Shown: positions 1 through 8,460, numbered from the stretch's first letter. The stretch is 64,000 nucleotides of DNA from Bin95 sp965220855 (GCA_965220855.1 CBDCQY010000001.1:2666001-2730000); one strand, 5' to 3'. Numbers and translations are program-made. The notes: a model not told the origin generated them from the letters alone.

Positions 1-1
1 G

Positions 2-1137
2 GCGCCGCTGGAGACCATGACCGCCGGGCTCGGGTCCGCGCTGGTCGGCGAGGATGCGCACCGGGTCGAGGCGCTCTGGCACAAGCTCTGGGACGAGGTG
101 AACTATTTCGGCCAAAAGGGTGTGGCGCTGTTCGCGCTCTCGGCGCTCGACATGGCGCTCTGGGACGCGCGCGGCAAGGCGCTCGGCCAGCCCGCGCACC
201 GCCTGCTCGGCTCCTGCCGCAGCGCGGTGCGCGCCTATCACAGCGGCGGCCTCTGGCTCTCGCGCTCGCGCGACGAGCTGGTCGCCGAGGCCAAGGGCTA
301 TCTGGCCGAGGGCTTCCGCGCCATGAAGATGCGCCTCGGCAAGCCCCGCTGGCAGGAGGATGTCGAGCGCGCGGAGGCGCTCCGCGACGCGCTCGGCCCC
401 GATGTGCTGCTGATGGCGGACGCCAATCAGGGCTTCGACGCCGCCCACGCGCTCCGGCTCGGACGCGAGCTCGACCCGCTCGACCTCGCCTGGTTCGAGG
501 AGCCGGTGCCCGCCTACGACGTAGCCGGCCACGCCGCCCTGGTGGCGGCGCTCGACACGCCGATCGCCACCGGCGAGAGCGAATATGCCCGCTACGGCTT
601 CCGCCCGCTGATCGAGGCGAAGGCGGCGGATGTGCTGATGCCGGACCTCGGGCGGGTCGGCGGCGTCAGCGAATTCGTGCGCGTCGCGCATATGGCCCAG
701 GCCTGGGACCTGCCGGTCTCGCCGCATCTCTATTCGGAGGCCTCGCTGCAGCTTTGCGGCGCGCTGCAGAACTGCGCCCTGCTGGAATATATGCCCTGGA
801 CGGCGGCGATCTTCCGCGAGGCGATTACCCTGCGGGACGGCATGGCGGAGGTGCCGGACCGGCCGGGCCTCGGCTTCGCCCTCGACCTCGACAAGCTGGA
901 GGGCTACCGCAGCGCCGCGCCCGCGCCGAAACGCCGCGCGCGTCGCCCGGAGGCCAAGAAAGCGCCCGAGCCGGAACCGGCAAATGCACCGGTGGAAGCG
1001 CCGGAACCGGTTGCGGAGAAGCCCCGAAACCGGTTGCGGAAGAGCCGCCGAAGCCTGCGCGCAAGCCCGCCCGGCGCAAGCCGCGCGACCCGGAGAGGCT
1101 GCCATGGTATTTGCGCGGCAAGGCGGAAGATGGATAA
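2..1137 (+). CDS. Mandelate racemase/muconate lactonizing (enolase superfamily) protein, 5'-partial, with apparent frameshift near the 3' end
   Basis: The reading frame is open from the window edge, so the N-terminus is missing. The enolase-superfamily barrel is recognisable: a KMR lysine motif in RAMKMRLG, metal ligands in LMADANQGF, WFEEPVP and ATGESEYAR, and a catalytic-type His in SPHLYSEAS. Such enzymes abstract a proton alpha to a carboxylate, as in sugar-acid dehydratases or racemases; the substrate cannot be told. After the domain end (DLDKLEGYR) a Lys/Ala/Pro/Glu-rich tail follows. Near position 1018 the tail pattern moves to the -1 frame, where it continues as PKPVAEEPPKPARKPARRKP and stops at 1135-1137. 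Restoring one G (gagaa to gaggaa) makes the tail repeat regular. The uncorrected frame instead runs straight into the next gene. Confidence 0.8.
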   Translation, partial: AAGDHDRRARVRAGRRGCAPGRGALAQALGRGELFRPKGCGAVRALGARHGALGRARQGARPARAPPARLLPQRGARLSQRRPLALALARRAGRRGQGLSGRGLPRHEDAPRQAPLAGGCRARGGAPRRARPRCAADGGRQSGLRRRPRAPARTRARPARPRLVRGAGARLRRSRPRRPGGGARHADRHRRERICPLRLPPADRGEGGGCADAGPRAGRRRQRIRARRAYGPGLGPAGLAASLFGGLAAALRRAAELRPAGIYALDGGDLPRGDYPAGRHGGGAGPAGPRLRPRPRQAGGLPQRRARAETPRASPGGQESARAGTGKCTGGSAGTGCGEAPKPVAEEPPKPARKPARRKPRDPERLPWYLRGKAEDG

Positions 1138-1180
1138 TGCGCACACGAAGCCGCCAACCGATGACAGGGGAGACGAAGGC

Positions 1181-2008
1181 ATGGATGTGAGACCGCTGGC
1201 CGGGGCGTGCGGGGCGGAGGTGCGCGGGGTCGATCTGGCCGCGCTCGACGAGGCGGGTTTCGACGCCGTCCGCGAGGTCTTTCTGCGCCACAAGGTGGTC
1301 TGCTTCCGCGACCAGGAGCTGGACGAGGAAGACCAGCTGGCCTTCGCGCGGCGCTTCGGCCCGCTGATCGTGCATCCCAACCTGATCTCCGAGAGCAACC
1401 ACCCGGAGGTCATCACCATCCGCAAGGAGCCGGAGGACACGGCGACGGTCGGCGGCTTCTGGCACACCGACACGACCTGCCTGGAGAAGCCGCCGCTCGG
1501 CGCGGCGCTCTACGCCATCGAGGTGCCGCCGGCCGGCGGCGACACGCTCTTCGCCGACCAGCAGGGCGCCTGGGACCTGCTCTCCGACGGCATGAAGGCG
1601 ATGCTGGAGGGCCTGCAGGCGGTGCATAACGACACCCGCGTCGCCGGCCCGGCGGTCGGCTTCAACGCGTCCCGCACGACCAAGAACCGCGAGGACGACA
1701 GCTGGCGGCCGACGGAATGCGTGCATCCCGTGGTGCGCACCCACCCCGAGACCGGCCGCAAGGGCCTGTTCGTCAACCTGGCCTACACGATCCGCTTCGT
1801 CGGCATGACCGAGGCCGAGAGCGCGCCGCTGCTCGACTATCTCTACAGCGTCGGCGAGCGCCCGGAACTCACCTGCCGCATCTCCTGGCAACCCGGCAGC
1901 CTGACGCTCTGGGACAATCGCTGCCTGAAGCATCTGGCCGTCAACGACTATCCCGGCCACCGCCGCGAGATGCGCCGCATCCAGATCGAGGGCGACCGGC
2001 CCTCCTGA
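1181..2008 (+). CDS. TauD/TfdA-family Fe(II)/2-oxoglutarate dioxygenase
   Basis: The protein has 275 residues, a normal length for alpha-ketoglutarate-dependent taurine or 2,4-D-type dioxygenases. The facial triad is visible: H95 and D97 in FWHTDTT and a distal His in NRCLKHLAVNDY, followed by the 2-oxoglutarate-binding Arg region near the C-terminus (MRRIQIEG). The family couples oxidative decarboxylation of 2-oxoglutarate to hydroxylation of a substrate, often releasing sulfite or an alcohol; this substrate is unknown. The start at 1181 was chosen because the N-terminus MDVRPLAGACGAEVRGVDL matches the family and AGGGGAGACGAAGG lies just upstream. The same frame is open back into the preceding gene, but that junction is best explained by a frameshift upstream. 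Confidence 0.85.
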   Translation: MDVRPLAGACGAEVRGVDLAALDEAGFDAVREVFLRHKVVCFRDQELDEEDQLAFARRFGPLIVHPNLISESNHPEVITIRKEPEDTATVGGFWHTDTTCLEKPPLGAALYAIEVPPAGGDTLFADQQGAWDLLSDGMKAMLEGLQAVHNDTRVAGPAVGFNASRTTKNREDDSWRPTECVHPVVRTHPETGRKGLFVNLAYTIRFVGMTEAESAPLLDYLYSVGERPELTCRISWQPGSLTLWDNRCLKHLAVNDYPGHRREMRRIQIEGDRPS

Positions 2009-2016
2009 GCGGGCGC

Positions 2017-2044
2017 TTGACCGGCGGTTCGGAGGCGCTATAAT
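2017..2044 (+). promoter_or_regulatory. Sigma70-type promoter for the small ORF at 2075
   Basis: TTGACC at 2017-2022 and a perfect TATAAT at 2039-2044 are separated by 16 bp. This is the best -10 box I noticed in the window. Transcription would start near 2051, about 24 bases before the ATG at 2075, with GGAAG at 2062-2066 as ribosome-binding site. Confidence 0.65.
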
Positions 2045-2074
2045 GTCATCATCGGAATTGTGGAAGATTCGACG

Positions 2075-2221
2075 ATGGCTTTCGACACTCTTGCCGCCGC
2101 GCGCCGCAACGAACTCGCAACCAAAGCCGATCCGGCGACTCTGGAAGCGCGGCTGACCTGGCGCATGGTCGGCCTCGCGGCGCCGATTATCGCCGCCGTA
2201 AAGCTGATTCCCGCTCCCTGA
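2075..2221 (+). CDS. Small coiled-coil/transmembrane protein (48 aa), probably internally shortened
   Basis: This 48-residue ORF begins MAFDTLAAARRNELATKAD and ends LTWRMVGLAAPIIAAVKLIP. I recognise it as resembling small alphaproteobacterial proteins that have an amphipathic N-terminal helix, an ELATKADLxALEARLTWR-type coiled-coil segment and one C-terminal membrane helix (DUF1640-like; recalled, not searched). Those relatives usually carry some 20-40 more residues between the FDTL...AA start and the ELATKAD block, so this copy looks internally deleted. A strong promoter and a ribosome-binding site precede it, which argues for expression. The function of the family is not established; a membrane-anchored oligomer is plausible. 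Confidence 0.55.
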   Translation: MAFDTLAAARRNELATKADPATLEARLTWRMVGLAAPIIAAVKLIPAP

Positions 2222-2226
2222 CCGGC

Positions 2227-2248
2227 CCGCCGGGGCGCGCCCCGGCGG
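2227..2248. terminator. Perfect GC-rich palindrome between convergent genes
   Basis: CCGCCGGGGCG is followed immediately by its exact reverse complement, giving an 11+11 base palindrome. It sits in the 30-base gap between the stop of the small ORF (2221) and the stop of the minus-strand 3-hydroxyisobutyrate dehydrogenase gene (2252). Position and symmetry fit a bidirectional termination or 3'-end stabilising stem. No T tract follows on either side, so a classical intrinsic terminator is not proven. Confidence 0.5.
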
Positions 2249-2251
2249 AAC

Positions 2252-3142
2252 TCAGCGCCTGGTGCGGATCAGCTCGATGATCGAGGAGAAGTCGCGCGGG
2301 CCGTTGCCGGCGGCGGTGTGCAGGCCCATCAGCGCTTCGGCGAGCGCGCCCATCGGCGTGCCGGTGCCGCTCTTCATCGCCGCGTCGCGGGCGAGCCGGA
2401 GGTCCTTGACCATCATGTCGGCGGTGAAGCCCGGCTCGAAATCGCGATTGGCCGGCGAGGCCGGAACCGGCCCCGGAACCGGGCAATAGCCGCTGACCGC
2501 CCAGCTCTGCCCGGAGGAGTTGGACACCACATCGAACAGCGTCTGGCGGTCGAGGCCCAGATTGTCGGCGAGCGTGAAGCCCTCGGCCACGCCCAGCATG
2601 TTCACCGCGAGCATCATATTGTTGCAGATCTTGGCCGCCTGGCCGTTGCCCGCCGGCCCGCAATGCACGATGCGCGCGCCCATCCGCTCCAGGATCGGCC
2701 GCGCCCGCTCGAACGCCGCCTCCGGCCCGCCGACCATGAAGGTGAGCGTGCCGGCGACCGCGCCGCCGGTGCCGCCCGAGACCGGCGCATCCACCATGTC
2801 GAGCCCCCGCGCCGCCGCCGCCGCCGCCACATCGCGGGCCGTGGCCACATCGATGGTGGAGCAGTCGATGACCAGCGCGCCCGGCTCCACCGCCGCCAGC
2901 ACCTCGCCCGCGCCGAGATAGACCTCGCGCACCTCCGGCCCGGCCGGCACCATGGTGATCACCGCCTCCGCGCCCCGAACGGCCGCCGCCGCCGAGTCCG
3001 CCGCCGTCGCGCCCGCCTCGACGATGGCGGCCAGCGCCGCCGCGCCCGGATCGAACGCCGTGACGGAATGCTGCGCCTGCATCAGGTTGCGCGCCATCGG
3101 CCCGCCCATATTGCCGACCCCGATGAATGCGATCCGCGCCAT
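2252..3142 (-). CDS. mmsB: 3-hydroxyisobutyrate dehydrogenase
   Basis: This NAD-dependent enzyme oxidises 3-hydroxyisobutyrate to methylmalonate semialdehyde in valine degradation. It has 296 residues, the usual length. The N-terminal Rossmann motif is IAFIGVGNMGGPMA (residues 4-17), the substrate loop is DAPVSGGTGGA (118-128), and the catalytic lysine is K171 in GNGQAAKICNNMM. The gene lies 13 bases downstream of the 3-hydroxyisobutyryl-CoA hydrolase gene and is the last of a minus-strand run, so the valine branch is encoded in pathway order: dehydrogenase, hydrolase, then this enzyme. A related 2-hydroxy-3-oxopropionate reductase role is a weaker alternative given these neighbours. Confidence 0.9.
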   Translation of the reverse strand: MARIAFIGVGNMGGPMARNLMQAQHSVTAFDPGAAALAAIVEAGATAADSAAAAVRGAEAVITMVPAGPEVREVYLGAGEVLAAVEPGALVIDCSTIDVATARDVAAAAAARGLDMVDAPVSGGTGGAVAGTLTFMVGGPEAAFERARPILERMGARIVHCGPAGNGQAAKICNNMMLAVNMLGVAEGFTLADNLGLDRQTLFDVVSNSSGQSWAVSGYCPVPGPVPASPANRDFEPGFTADMMVKDLRLARDAAMKSGTGTPMGALAEALMGLHTAAGNGPRDFSSIIELIRTRR

Positions 3143-3155
3143 TATGCTTGCTCCT

Positions 3156-4247
3156 TCATGCCCGGACGAAACGGCGGACGGGATCCTCGAAGACCAGTTC
3201 CTCGTCCGCCGGGAGGAAATAGGCCGCCACCGCGTCCTCGGACACCTCGGCCAGGGCGGCCGGGCGCCAGGCCGGGCGGTTGTCCTTGTCGAGGATCAGC
3301 GCGCGCACGCCTTCATAGAAGTCGTGGCCGCGCATGAAAGCCTGCGACATGCGATATTCCAGCGCGAGCGCGGCGTCGAAGTCGAGCGCCGCGCCGCGTC
3401 GATATTGCTCGAACGCCACCTTCAGCGACGACGGCGCCTTGGCGAGCATGGCCTTGCGGGTCTTCTCCGCCCAGTCGCCGCCCTCGCGCAGCAGCGCCTC
3501 CACGATCGCCTCCACCGAGTCCGCCTGGAAGCAGCGCTCCAGCGCCGCGCGCATCGGCGCGATCGGCGGCGGGCCGGGATTTTCCGAGAAGCGGTCCAGC
3601 ACCGCGCTCACCTGGGCGTGGGTGACCTCGATGTCGCCCGCGTCCAGCGGCGCGGCCGCGAGCGCGGCCTTGAGGTCGGCAAGACGCGCGCTCGGCACAT
3701 AATGCGTGGCGACGCCCGCATGATAGCTGTCCGCGCCGCCGAGGCGCGCGCCGGTGAGCGCCAGATAGAGGCCGAGCCGGCCCGGCAGCCGCGGCAGGAA
3801 CCAGGTGGCGCCCACATCGGGAAAGAAGCCGATGCCGGTCTCGGGCATGGCGAACAAGGTGCGCTCGGTCGCGACCCGGTGCGAGCCGAGCACCGACACG
3901 CCGACGCCGCCGCCCATGGCGATGCCGTCCATCAGCGCCACATAGGGCTTGGGGTAGTGGAACACCCGCCAGTCGAGAATGTACTCGTCCCAGAAGAAGG
4001 CGCGGGTGTAGGGATCGCCCGTCCGTCCGGCCTCCCACAGGCGCTGGATGTCGCCGCCGGCGGCGAAGGCGCGCTCGCCCTCCCCCTCCACCACCACGGC
4101 GCGCACGGCCTCGTCCGCCGCCCAGGCCAGCAGCTGGCGGTCGAACGCATCCACCATCTCCAGCGTCAGCGCGTTCAGCGCCTCGGGGCGGTTCAGCAGC
4201 ACCAGGCCCAGCCCGCCGGCCCGGTCGAACAGAATATCGGCGCTCAT
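3156..4247 (-). CDS. 3-hydroxyisobutyryl-CoA hydrolase (crotonase superfamily)
   Basis: This 363-residue enzyme matches the HIBCH branch of the crotonase fold, which hydrolyses 3-hydroxyisobutyryl-CoA in valine catabolism. Diagnostic segments are the oxyanion-hole region AFAAGGDIQRL (about 60-70), MDGIAMGGGVGVS (106-118), and MPETGIGFFPDVGATWF with E136 and D144. The last of these is typical of HIBCH rather than ordinary enoyl-CoA hydratase, as is the long helical C-terminal half. The ATG at 4247 overlaps the upstream acyl-CoA dehydrogenase stop in an ATGA, indicating translational coupling. The frame stays open further upstream, but only as the off-frame of the neighbouring gene. Confidence 0.9.
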   Translation of the reverse strand: MSADILFDRAGGLGLVLLNRPEALNALTLEMVDAFDRQLLAWAADEAVRAVVVEGEGERAFAAGGDIQRLWEAGRTGDPYTRAFFWDEYILDWRVFHYPKPYVALMDGIAMGGGVGVSVLGSHRVATERTLFAMPETGIGFFPDVGATWFLPRLPGRLGLYLALTGARLGGADSYHAGVATHYVPSARLADLKAALAAAPLDAGDIEVTHAQVSAVLDRFSENPGPPPIAPMRAALERCFQADSVEAIVEALLREGGDWAEKTRKAMLAKAPSSLKVAFEQYRRGAALDFDAALALEYRMSQAFMRGHDFYEGVRALILDKDNRPAWRPAALAEVSEDAVAAYFLPADEELVFEDPVRRFVRA

Positions 4248-5383
4248 CGCTCCAGAAGCTTGCGCGCGATAATCACGCGCATGATCTCGTTGGTCCCTTC
4301 CAGGATCTGGTGCACCCGCGTGTCGCGCAGCAGGCGCTCCAGCGGAAAGTCCTTCAGATAACCGTAGCCGCCATGCAGCTGCAGCGCCTGGTTGCAGATG
4401 TCGAAGCCGGCGTCGGTGGCGAGCCGCTTGGCCATGGCCGCATGGCGGGTGGCGTCGGGGTCGCCCGCATCGAGCGCCGCCGCCGCGCGCCAGGTCATCA
4501 GCCGCGCGGCTTCGAGGTCGGTCGCCATGTCGGCGAGGCGGAATTGCAGCGCCTGGAACTCCGCCAGCGGGCGGCCGAAAGCGTGGCGCGCCTCCACATG
4601 GTCGAGCGCCGCCGCCAGCGCCGCCCGCGCCGCGCCGAGCGAGCAGGCGGCGATATTGATGCGCCCGCCATCCAGCCCCGCCATGGCGATGCGGAAGCCC
4701 TCGCCCTCTGCCCCGATGCGGTTGGCGACCGGCACGCGGCAATCCTCGAACAGCACCATCGCGGTCGGCTGCGAGTTCCAGCCGAGCTTCTTCTCCTGCG
4801 CGCCGTAGGAGAGGCCGGGCGAGCCGGCCTCCACCGCCAGGCAGGTGACGCCGCCCGGCCCCGCCTCGCCGGTGCGCACCATGCTGACGATGATGTCGGT
4901 CTCCGACGCGCCGGAGATGAAGGCCTTGGAGCCGTTCAGCACATAATGGTCGCCGTCGCGCACCGCGCGGGCGCCGAGCGCCGCCGCGTCGGAGCCGGAG
5001 CCCGGCTCCGTCAGCGCGTAGCTGGCGAGGCTCCGCATGGCGCAGAGGTCCGGCAGCAGGCGCTCGCGCAAGGACTCGTCGGCGAAGCGGTCCACCATCC
5101 AGGCGGCCATGTTGTGGATCGAGATATAGGCCGCGGTGGAGGTGCAGCCGGCGGCCAGCTCCTCGAACACTACCGCCGCATCGGCGCGTCCGAGGCCGGA
5201 GCCGCCGACATCCTCGCGAACATAGAGGCCGCCGAAGCCGAGCGCCGCCGCCTCGCGCAGCTCGGCCTTCGGGAAGACGCATTCGGCGTCCCAGCGCGCC
5301 GCATTGGGCGCGAACACCTCTTCGGCAAAGCGCCGCGCCGCCGCCTGGAAGGCCTGCTGATCTTCGGAGAGGGTGAAGTCCAT
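4244..5383 (-). CDS. Acyl-CoA dehydrogenase, probably isobutyryl-CoA dehydrogenase
   Basis: The 379-residue flavoprotein carries acyl-CoA dehydrogenase signatures: YALTEPGSGSDAAALGARA for FAD/substrate binding and QILEGTNEIMRVIIARKLL at the C-terminus with the catalytic base at about E362. It should desaturate a short branched acyl-CoA and pass electrons to ETF. Being co-transcribed with HIBCH and mmsB makes isobutyryl-CoA (valine pathway) the likely substrate; this is inference from context. The start was placed at 5383 (MDFTLSEDQQAF), the family's usual N-terminus. An in-frame ATG at 5422 would add 13 atypical residues and overlap prmC. Confidence 0.88.
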   Translation of the reverse strand: MDFTLSEDQQAFQAAARRFAEEVFAPNAARWDAECVFPKAELREAAALGFGGLYVREDVGGSGLGRADAAVVFEELAAGCTSTAAYISIHNMAAWMVDRFADESLRERLLPDLCAMRSLASYALTEPGSGSDAAALGARAVRDGDHYVLNGSKAFISGASETDIIVSMVRTGEAGPGGVTCLAVEAGSPGLSYGAQEKKLGWNSQPTAMVLFEDCRVPVANRIGAEGEGFRIAMAGLDGGRINIAACSLGAARAALAAALDHVEARHAFGRPLAEFQALQFRLADMATDLEAARLMTWRAAAALDAGDPDATRHAAMAKRLATDAGFDICNQALQLHGGYGYLKDFPLERLLRDTRVHQILEGTNEIMRVIIARKLLER

Positions 5384-5393
5384 CGTCACGCCA

Positions 5394-6170
5394 TCATAGC
5401 CGCGTTCGCAGCACCATGGCACGGGGAATTCCAGCCAGATCGGGATGAATCCGCTCGACCTGCAAGCCGCCCGTTTCCGCCAGCGCGGCGACCGCCTCCG
5501 CCTGGCCCAGGCCCAGCTCCAGCACCGCCGCGCCGCCGGGGGCCAGCAGCCGGGGCAGATCGCCCAGCACGGCGCGATAGGCGTCCAGCCCGTCCGCGCC
5601 GCCGTCCAGCGCCAGCGCCGGGTCGTGGTCGCGCACCTCGGGCATCAGGCCGGCGATGACGGCGCTCGGAATGTAGGGCGGATTGCAGACGACCAGATCG
5701 AAACGCCCCGAGACCGCCCGCGCCCAGTCGCCGGCTGCGACCATCGCCCGCAGGCCGCGCAGATTGCGCCGCGCGGTCCGGCAGGCGCCGGGCGAGCGGT
5801 CGATGGCGAGGCCCCAGGCCTCCGGCCGCTCGACCAGCAGCGCCGCCAGCAGGCAGCCGGAGCCGGTTCCCAGATCGAGCGCATGGCGGAAGGCAGGCCG
5901 GGCGGCCAGCGCCGCCTCGACCACCGTCTCGCTGTCGGGGCGCGGGTCGAAGGTCTCGGGCGAGAGCGCGAACTCCCGGCTCCAGAATTCGCGCCGTCCG
6001 ACGATGCGCGCGAGCGGCTCGCGCGCCGCCCGGCGCGCCACCAGCGCCGCCAGTTCCGGCAGCGCGCCGGCATTCGCCTGCAAATAGCGCAGTTCGCGCC
6101 GGGGCTCGGCCACGCCCGCCTCCGCGAGGTCGGCCGCGAGCGCGGCGAACTGCGCCCGGTCGGCGATCAC
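5394..6170 (-). CDS. prmC: Release-factor glutamine N5-methyltransferase PrmC/HemK
   Basis: PrmC methylates the glutamine of the GGQ motif in release factors RF1 and RF2, using S-adenosylmethionine. The 258-residue protein has the helical N-terminal domain, the SAM motif ALDLGTGSGCLLAALL and the substrate-side signature VVCNPPYIPS. It starts with GTG, and GTGA overlaps the stop of prfA, its own substrate's gene, which is a standard bacterial coupling. The closest alternative within the HemK family, PrmB (acting on ribosomal protein L3), is disfavoured by the adjacent prfA. Confidence 0.93.
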   Translation of the reverse strand: MIADRAQFAALAADLAEAGVAEPRRELRYLQANAGALPELAALVARRAAREPLARIVGRREFWSREFALSPETFDPRPDSETVVEAALAARPAFRHALDLGTGSGCLLAALLVERPEAWGLAIDRSPGACRTARRNLRGLRAMVAAGDWARAVSGRFDLVVCNPPYIPSAVIAGLMPEVRDHDPALALDGGADGLDAYRAVLGDLPRLLAPGGAAVLELGLGQAEAVAALAETGGLQVERIHPDLAGIPRAMVLRTRL

Positions 6171-7225
6171 GACAGTTGCGCGATGCGCGCCGCCTCGTCC
6201 TCGGTCGCCAGCGCGTCGATCAGCTCGTCGAGCTCGCCCTGGATCACCCGGTCGAGCTTGTAGAGCGTGAGATTGATGCGGTGGTCGGTGACGCGCCCTT
6301 GCGGGAAGTTGTAGGTGCGGATGCGCCCGGAGCGGTCGCCGGTGCCGACCTGGCTGCGCCGCGTCGCGGCGCGCTCCGCATCGGCGAGCGCGCGCTCATG
6401 GTCGTAGAGACGGGCGCGCAGCACCTTCATCGCCCGGGCGCGGTTCTTGTGCTGCGACTTCTCATCCTGCTGCTGCACGGCGATGCCGGTCGGCAGATGG
6501 GTGATGCGCACGGCGGAATCCGTGGTGTTGACATGCTGGCCGCCGGCCCCCTGCGCGCGATAGGTGTCGATCTTCAGGTCCTTCTCGTCGATGCGCACAT
6601 CGACCTCGCCGGCCTCCGGCAGCACCGCCACCGTCGCGGCCGAGGTGTGGATGCGGCCCTGGCTCTCGGTTTCCGGTACGCGCTGCACCCGATGCGTGCC
6701 GGACTCGAATTTGAGCCGGGCGAAGACGTCCCGCCCGGAGACCGACATCACCGCCTCCTTGCAGCCGCCGAGCGGCGTTTCGGAGAGCGACAGCAATTCC
6801 GTCTTCCAGCGCCGGAGTTCGGCGTAGCGGCGATACATGGCGAGCAGGTCGCCCGCAAACAGCGCCGCCTCGTCGCCGCCGGTTCCGGCGCGCACCTCGA
6901 CGATGGCGCTCTTCTCGTCCGCCTCGTCGCGCGGCAGCAGCAGGCGCTGCAAGGCGCGCTCCGCCTCCGCCAGGCGCGCGCGCACCTCCTCCAGCTCCGC
7001 CGCCGCCAGCTCGCCCATTTCCTCGTCGTCGAGCAGCGCCTCCAGATCGCCGGCCTCGCGCGCGAGCGCGCGCGAGCGCCCGACCGCCTCGGCGAGCACG
7101 GAAAGCTCGGCATATTCCTTCCCGAGCGCCGCCAGCTCGTCCGGCGGCAGGGCGCCGGAGGCGAGGCGGTCGGCGACCTCACCATGCCGGGCCAGGATCG
7201 CGTCGAGCTTGGCCTCCAGGCTCAT
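6167..7225 (-). CDS. prfA: Peptide chain release factor 1
   Basis: RF1 recognises UAA and UAG stop codons and triggers peptide release. The 352-residue protein has the GGQ motif in YRAQGAGGQHVNTTDSAVR and the codon-recognition PxT tripeptide as P-E-T in RVQRVPETESQGRIHTS, where E. coli has P-A-T. The RF1-type sequence around the tripeptide and the prmC neighbour distinguish it from RF2. Its ATG overlaps the hisS stop by four bases and its stop overlaps the prmC start, so the three genes are translationally coupled. Confidence 0.95.
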   Translation of the reverse strand: MSLEAKLDAILARHGEVADRLASGALPPDELAALGKEYAELSVLAEAVGRSRALAREAGDLEALLDDEEMGELAAAELEEVRARLAEAERALQRLLLPRDEADEKSAIVEVRAGTGGDEAALFAGDLLAMYRRYAELRRWKTELLSLSETPLGGCKEAVMSVSGRDVFARLKFESGTHRVQRVPETESQGRIHTSAATVAVLPEAGEVDVRIDEKDLKIDTYRAQGAGGQHVNTTDSAVRITHLPTGIAVQQQDEKSQHKNRARAMKVLRARLYDHERALADAERAATRRSQVGTGDRSGRIRTYNFPQGRVTDHRINLTLYKLDRVIQGELDELIDALATEDEAARIAQLS

Positions 7226-8460
7226 CGCGCGAGCGCCGCCGCCAGCCGGTCGAGCGCGACCTCGCGCTGGTCGCCGGTCTGCATGTCGCGGAGCGTGGCG
7301 ACGCCGCGCGCAAGCTCGTCCTCGCCCAGCAGCAGCACCGTGCGGGCGCCGATGCGGTTCGCCCGCTGCATCCGCCGCTTGAGCGTGCCGGAATAGCCGA
7401 GATCGACCGCAACGCCGGCGCGGCGCAGGCCGTCGGCCAGCAGCAGCGCGCGCGCCTCGGCCTCCGGCCCGACCGGCACCAGCGCCACCGGCGGCTCGGG
7501 CGGGGGCGCGTCGCCCGCCAGCATGGCGAGCCGCTCGACGCCGCCCGCCCAGCCGATGCCGGGCGTCGGCGGCCCGCCCATCTGGGCGATCAGCCCGTCA
7601 TAGCGCCCGCCGGCGATCACCGCGCCCTGCGCGCCGAGCGCCTCGGTGGTGAACTCGAAGGCGGTGTGGCCGTAATAGTCGAGGCCGCGCACCAGCCGAG
7701 GGTTGCGCAGAAAGGCGATGCCGAGCCGGTCGAGCCCGTCGCACAGCTCGGCGAAGAAGTCCCGCGAGCGGGCGTTCAGATAGTCGTCGAAGGAGGGCGC
7801 TCCGGCGGCGACCTCCCGGTCGCGCGCGTCCTTGGAGTCCAGCAGGCGGAGCGGATTGCGCGCGAGGCGGCCCTGGGCGTCCTCGGAAAGCCCGGATTTG
7901 CGCGCGCTGAAATAATCGACCAGCGCGGCGCGGTAGGCGTCGCGGCTCTCGGCGTCGCCGAGCGTGTTGAGTTCGAGGCGCGTGCGCTCCCGCACCCCGA
8001 GCGCGTCCAGCACATGCGCCCCGGCCTGGATGACCTCGATATCGGCCGCCGGCCCCGGAACGCCGAGCACCTCGATGCCGATCTGGTGGAACTGGCGGAG
8101 CCGCCCCTTCTGCGGGCGCTCATGGCGAAACATCGGGCCGGCGTAGAAATATTTGAGCGGCAATTGCTGCTGCAGATTGCCGGAGATGAACGCCCGCGCC
8201 ACGCCGGCGGTGTTTTCCGGGCGGAGCGTCAGGCTGTCGCCGCCCTTGTCGGCGAAAGTGTACATCTCCTTGGTGACCACGTCCGAGGTCTCGCCGAGCG
8301 TGCGCGCGAAGACCTCGGTGAACTCGAAGACCGGCGTGGCGACGCTCCGATAGCCGAACAGCCCCGCGACCCGCCGCGCCGTCTCCTCGACATGGCTGTG
8401 GCGGGCCCAGGCGTCGGGCAGCAGGTCCTGTGTGCCGCGAACGGCGCGCAGCTTCGCCAT
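7222..8460 (-). CDS. hisS: Histidyl-tRNA synthetase
   Basis: This class II synthetase charges tRNA-His. Its 412 residues start MAKLRAVRGTQDLLPD, the typical HisRS opening. Motif 2 is visible as FYAGPMFRHERPQKGRLRQFHQIGIEV, and the HisRS histidine-binding signature as RGLDYYGHTAFEF; a C-terminal anticodon-binding domain follows (VALVPVGPEAEARAL). The start at 8460 shares its A with the TGA of ispG (TGATG overlap). The open frame upstream of that ATG is the off-frame of ispG and was excluded. Confidence 0.95.
   Translation of the reverse strand: MAKLRAVRGTQDLLPDAWARHSHVEETARRVAGLFGYRSVATPVFEFTEVFARTLGETSDVVTKEMYTFADKGGDSLTLRPENTAGVARAFISGNLQQQLPLKYFYAGPMFRHERPQKGRLRQFHQIGIEVLGVPGPAADIEVIQAGAHVLDALGVRERTRLELNTLGDAESRDAYRAALVDYFSARKSGLSEDAQGRLARNPLRLLDSKDARDREVAAGAPSFDDYLNARSRDFFAELCDGLDRLGIAFLRNPRLVRGLDYYGHTAFEFTTEALGAQGAVIAGGRYDGLIAQMGGPPTPGIGWAGGVERLAMLAGDAPPPEPPVALVPVGPEAEARALLLADGLRRAGVAVDLGYSGTLKRRMQRANRIGARTVLLLGEDELARGVATLRDMQTGDQREVALDRLAAALAR

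Noticed and set aside
17..2008. A single 663-residue enolase-superfamily/TauD fusion protein
   Set aside because: The joining stretch (about 1018-1180) has lost the tail composition, the pattern continues in another frame to a stop at 1137, and a good ribosome-binding site and family-typical N-terminus exist at 1181.
5384..5422. Acyl-CoA dehydrogenase starting at 5422
   Set aside because: The extra MPWCCERGYDGVT is not family-like and would overlap prmC; MDFTLSEDQ is the usual start.
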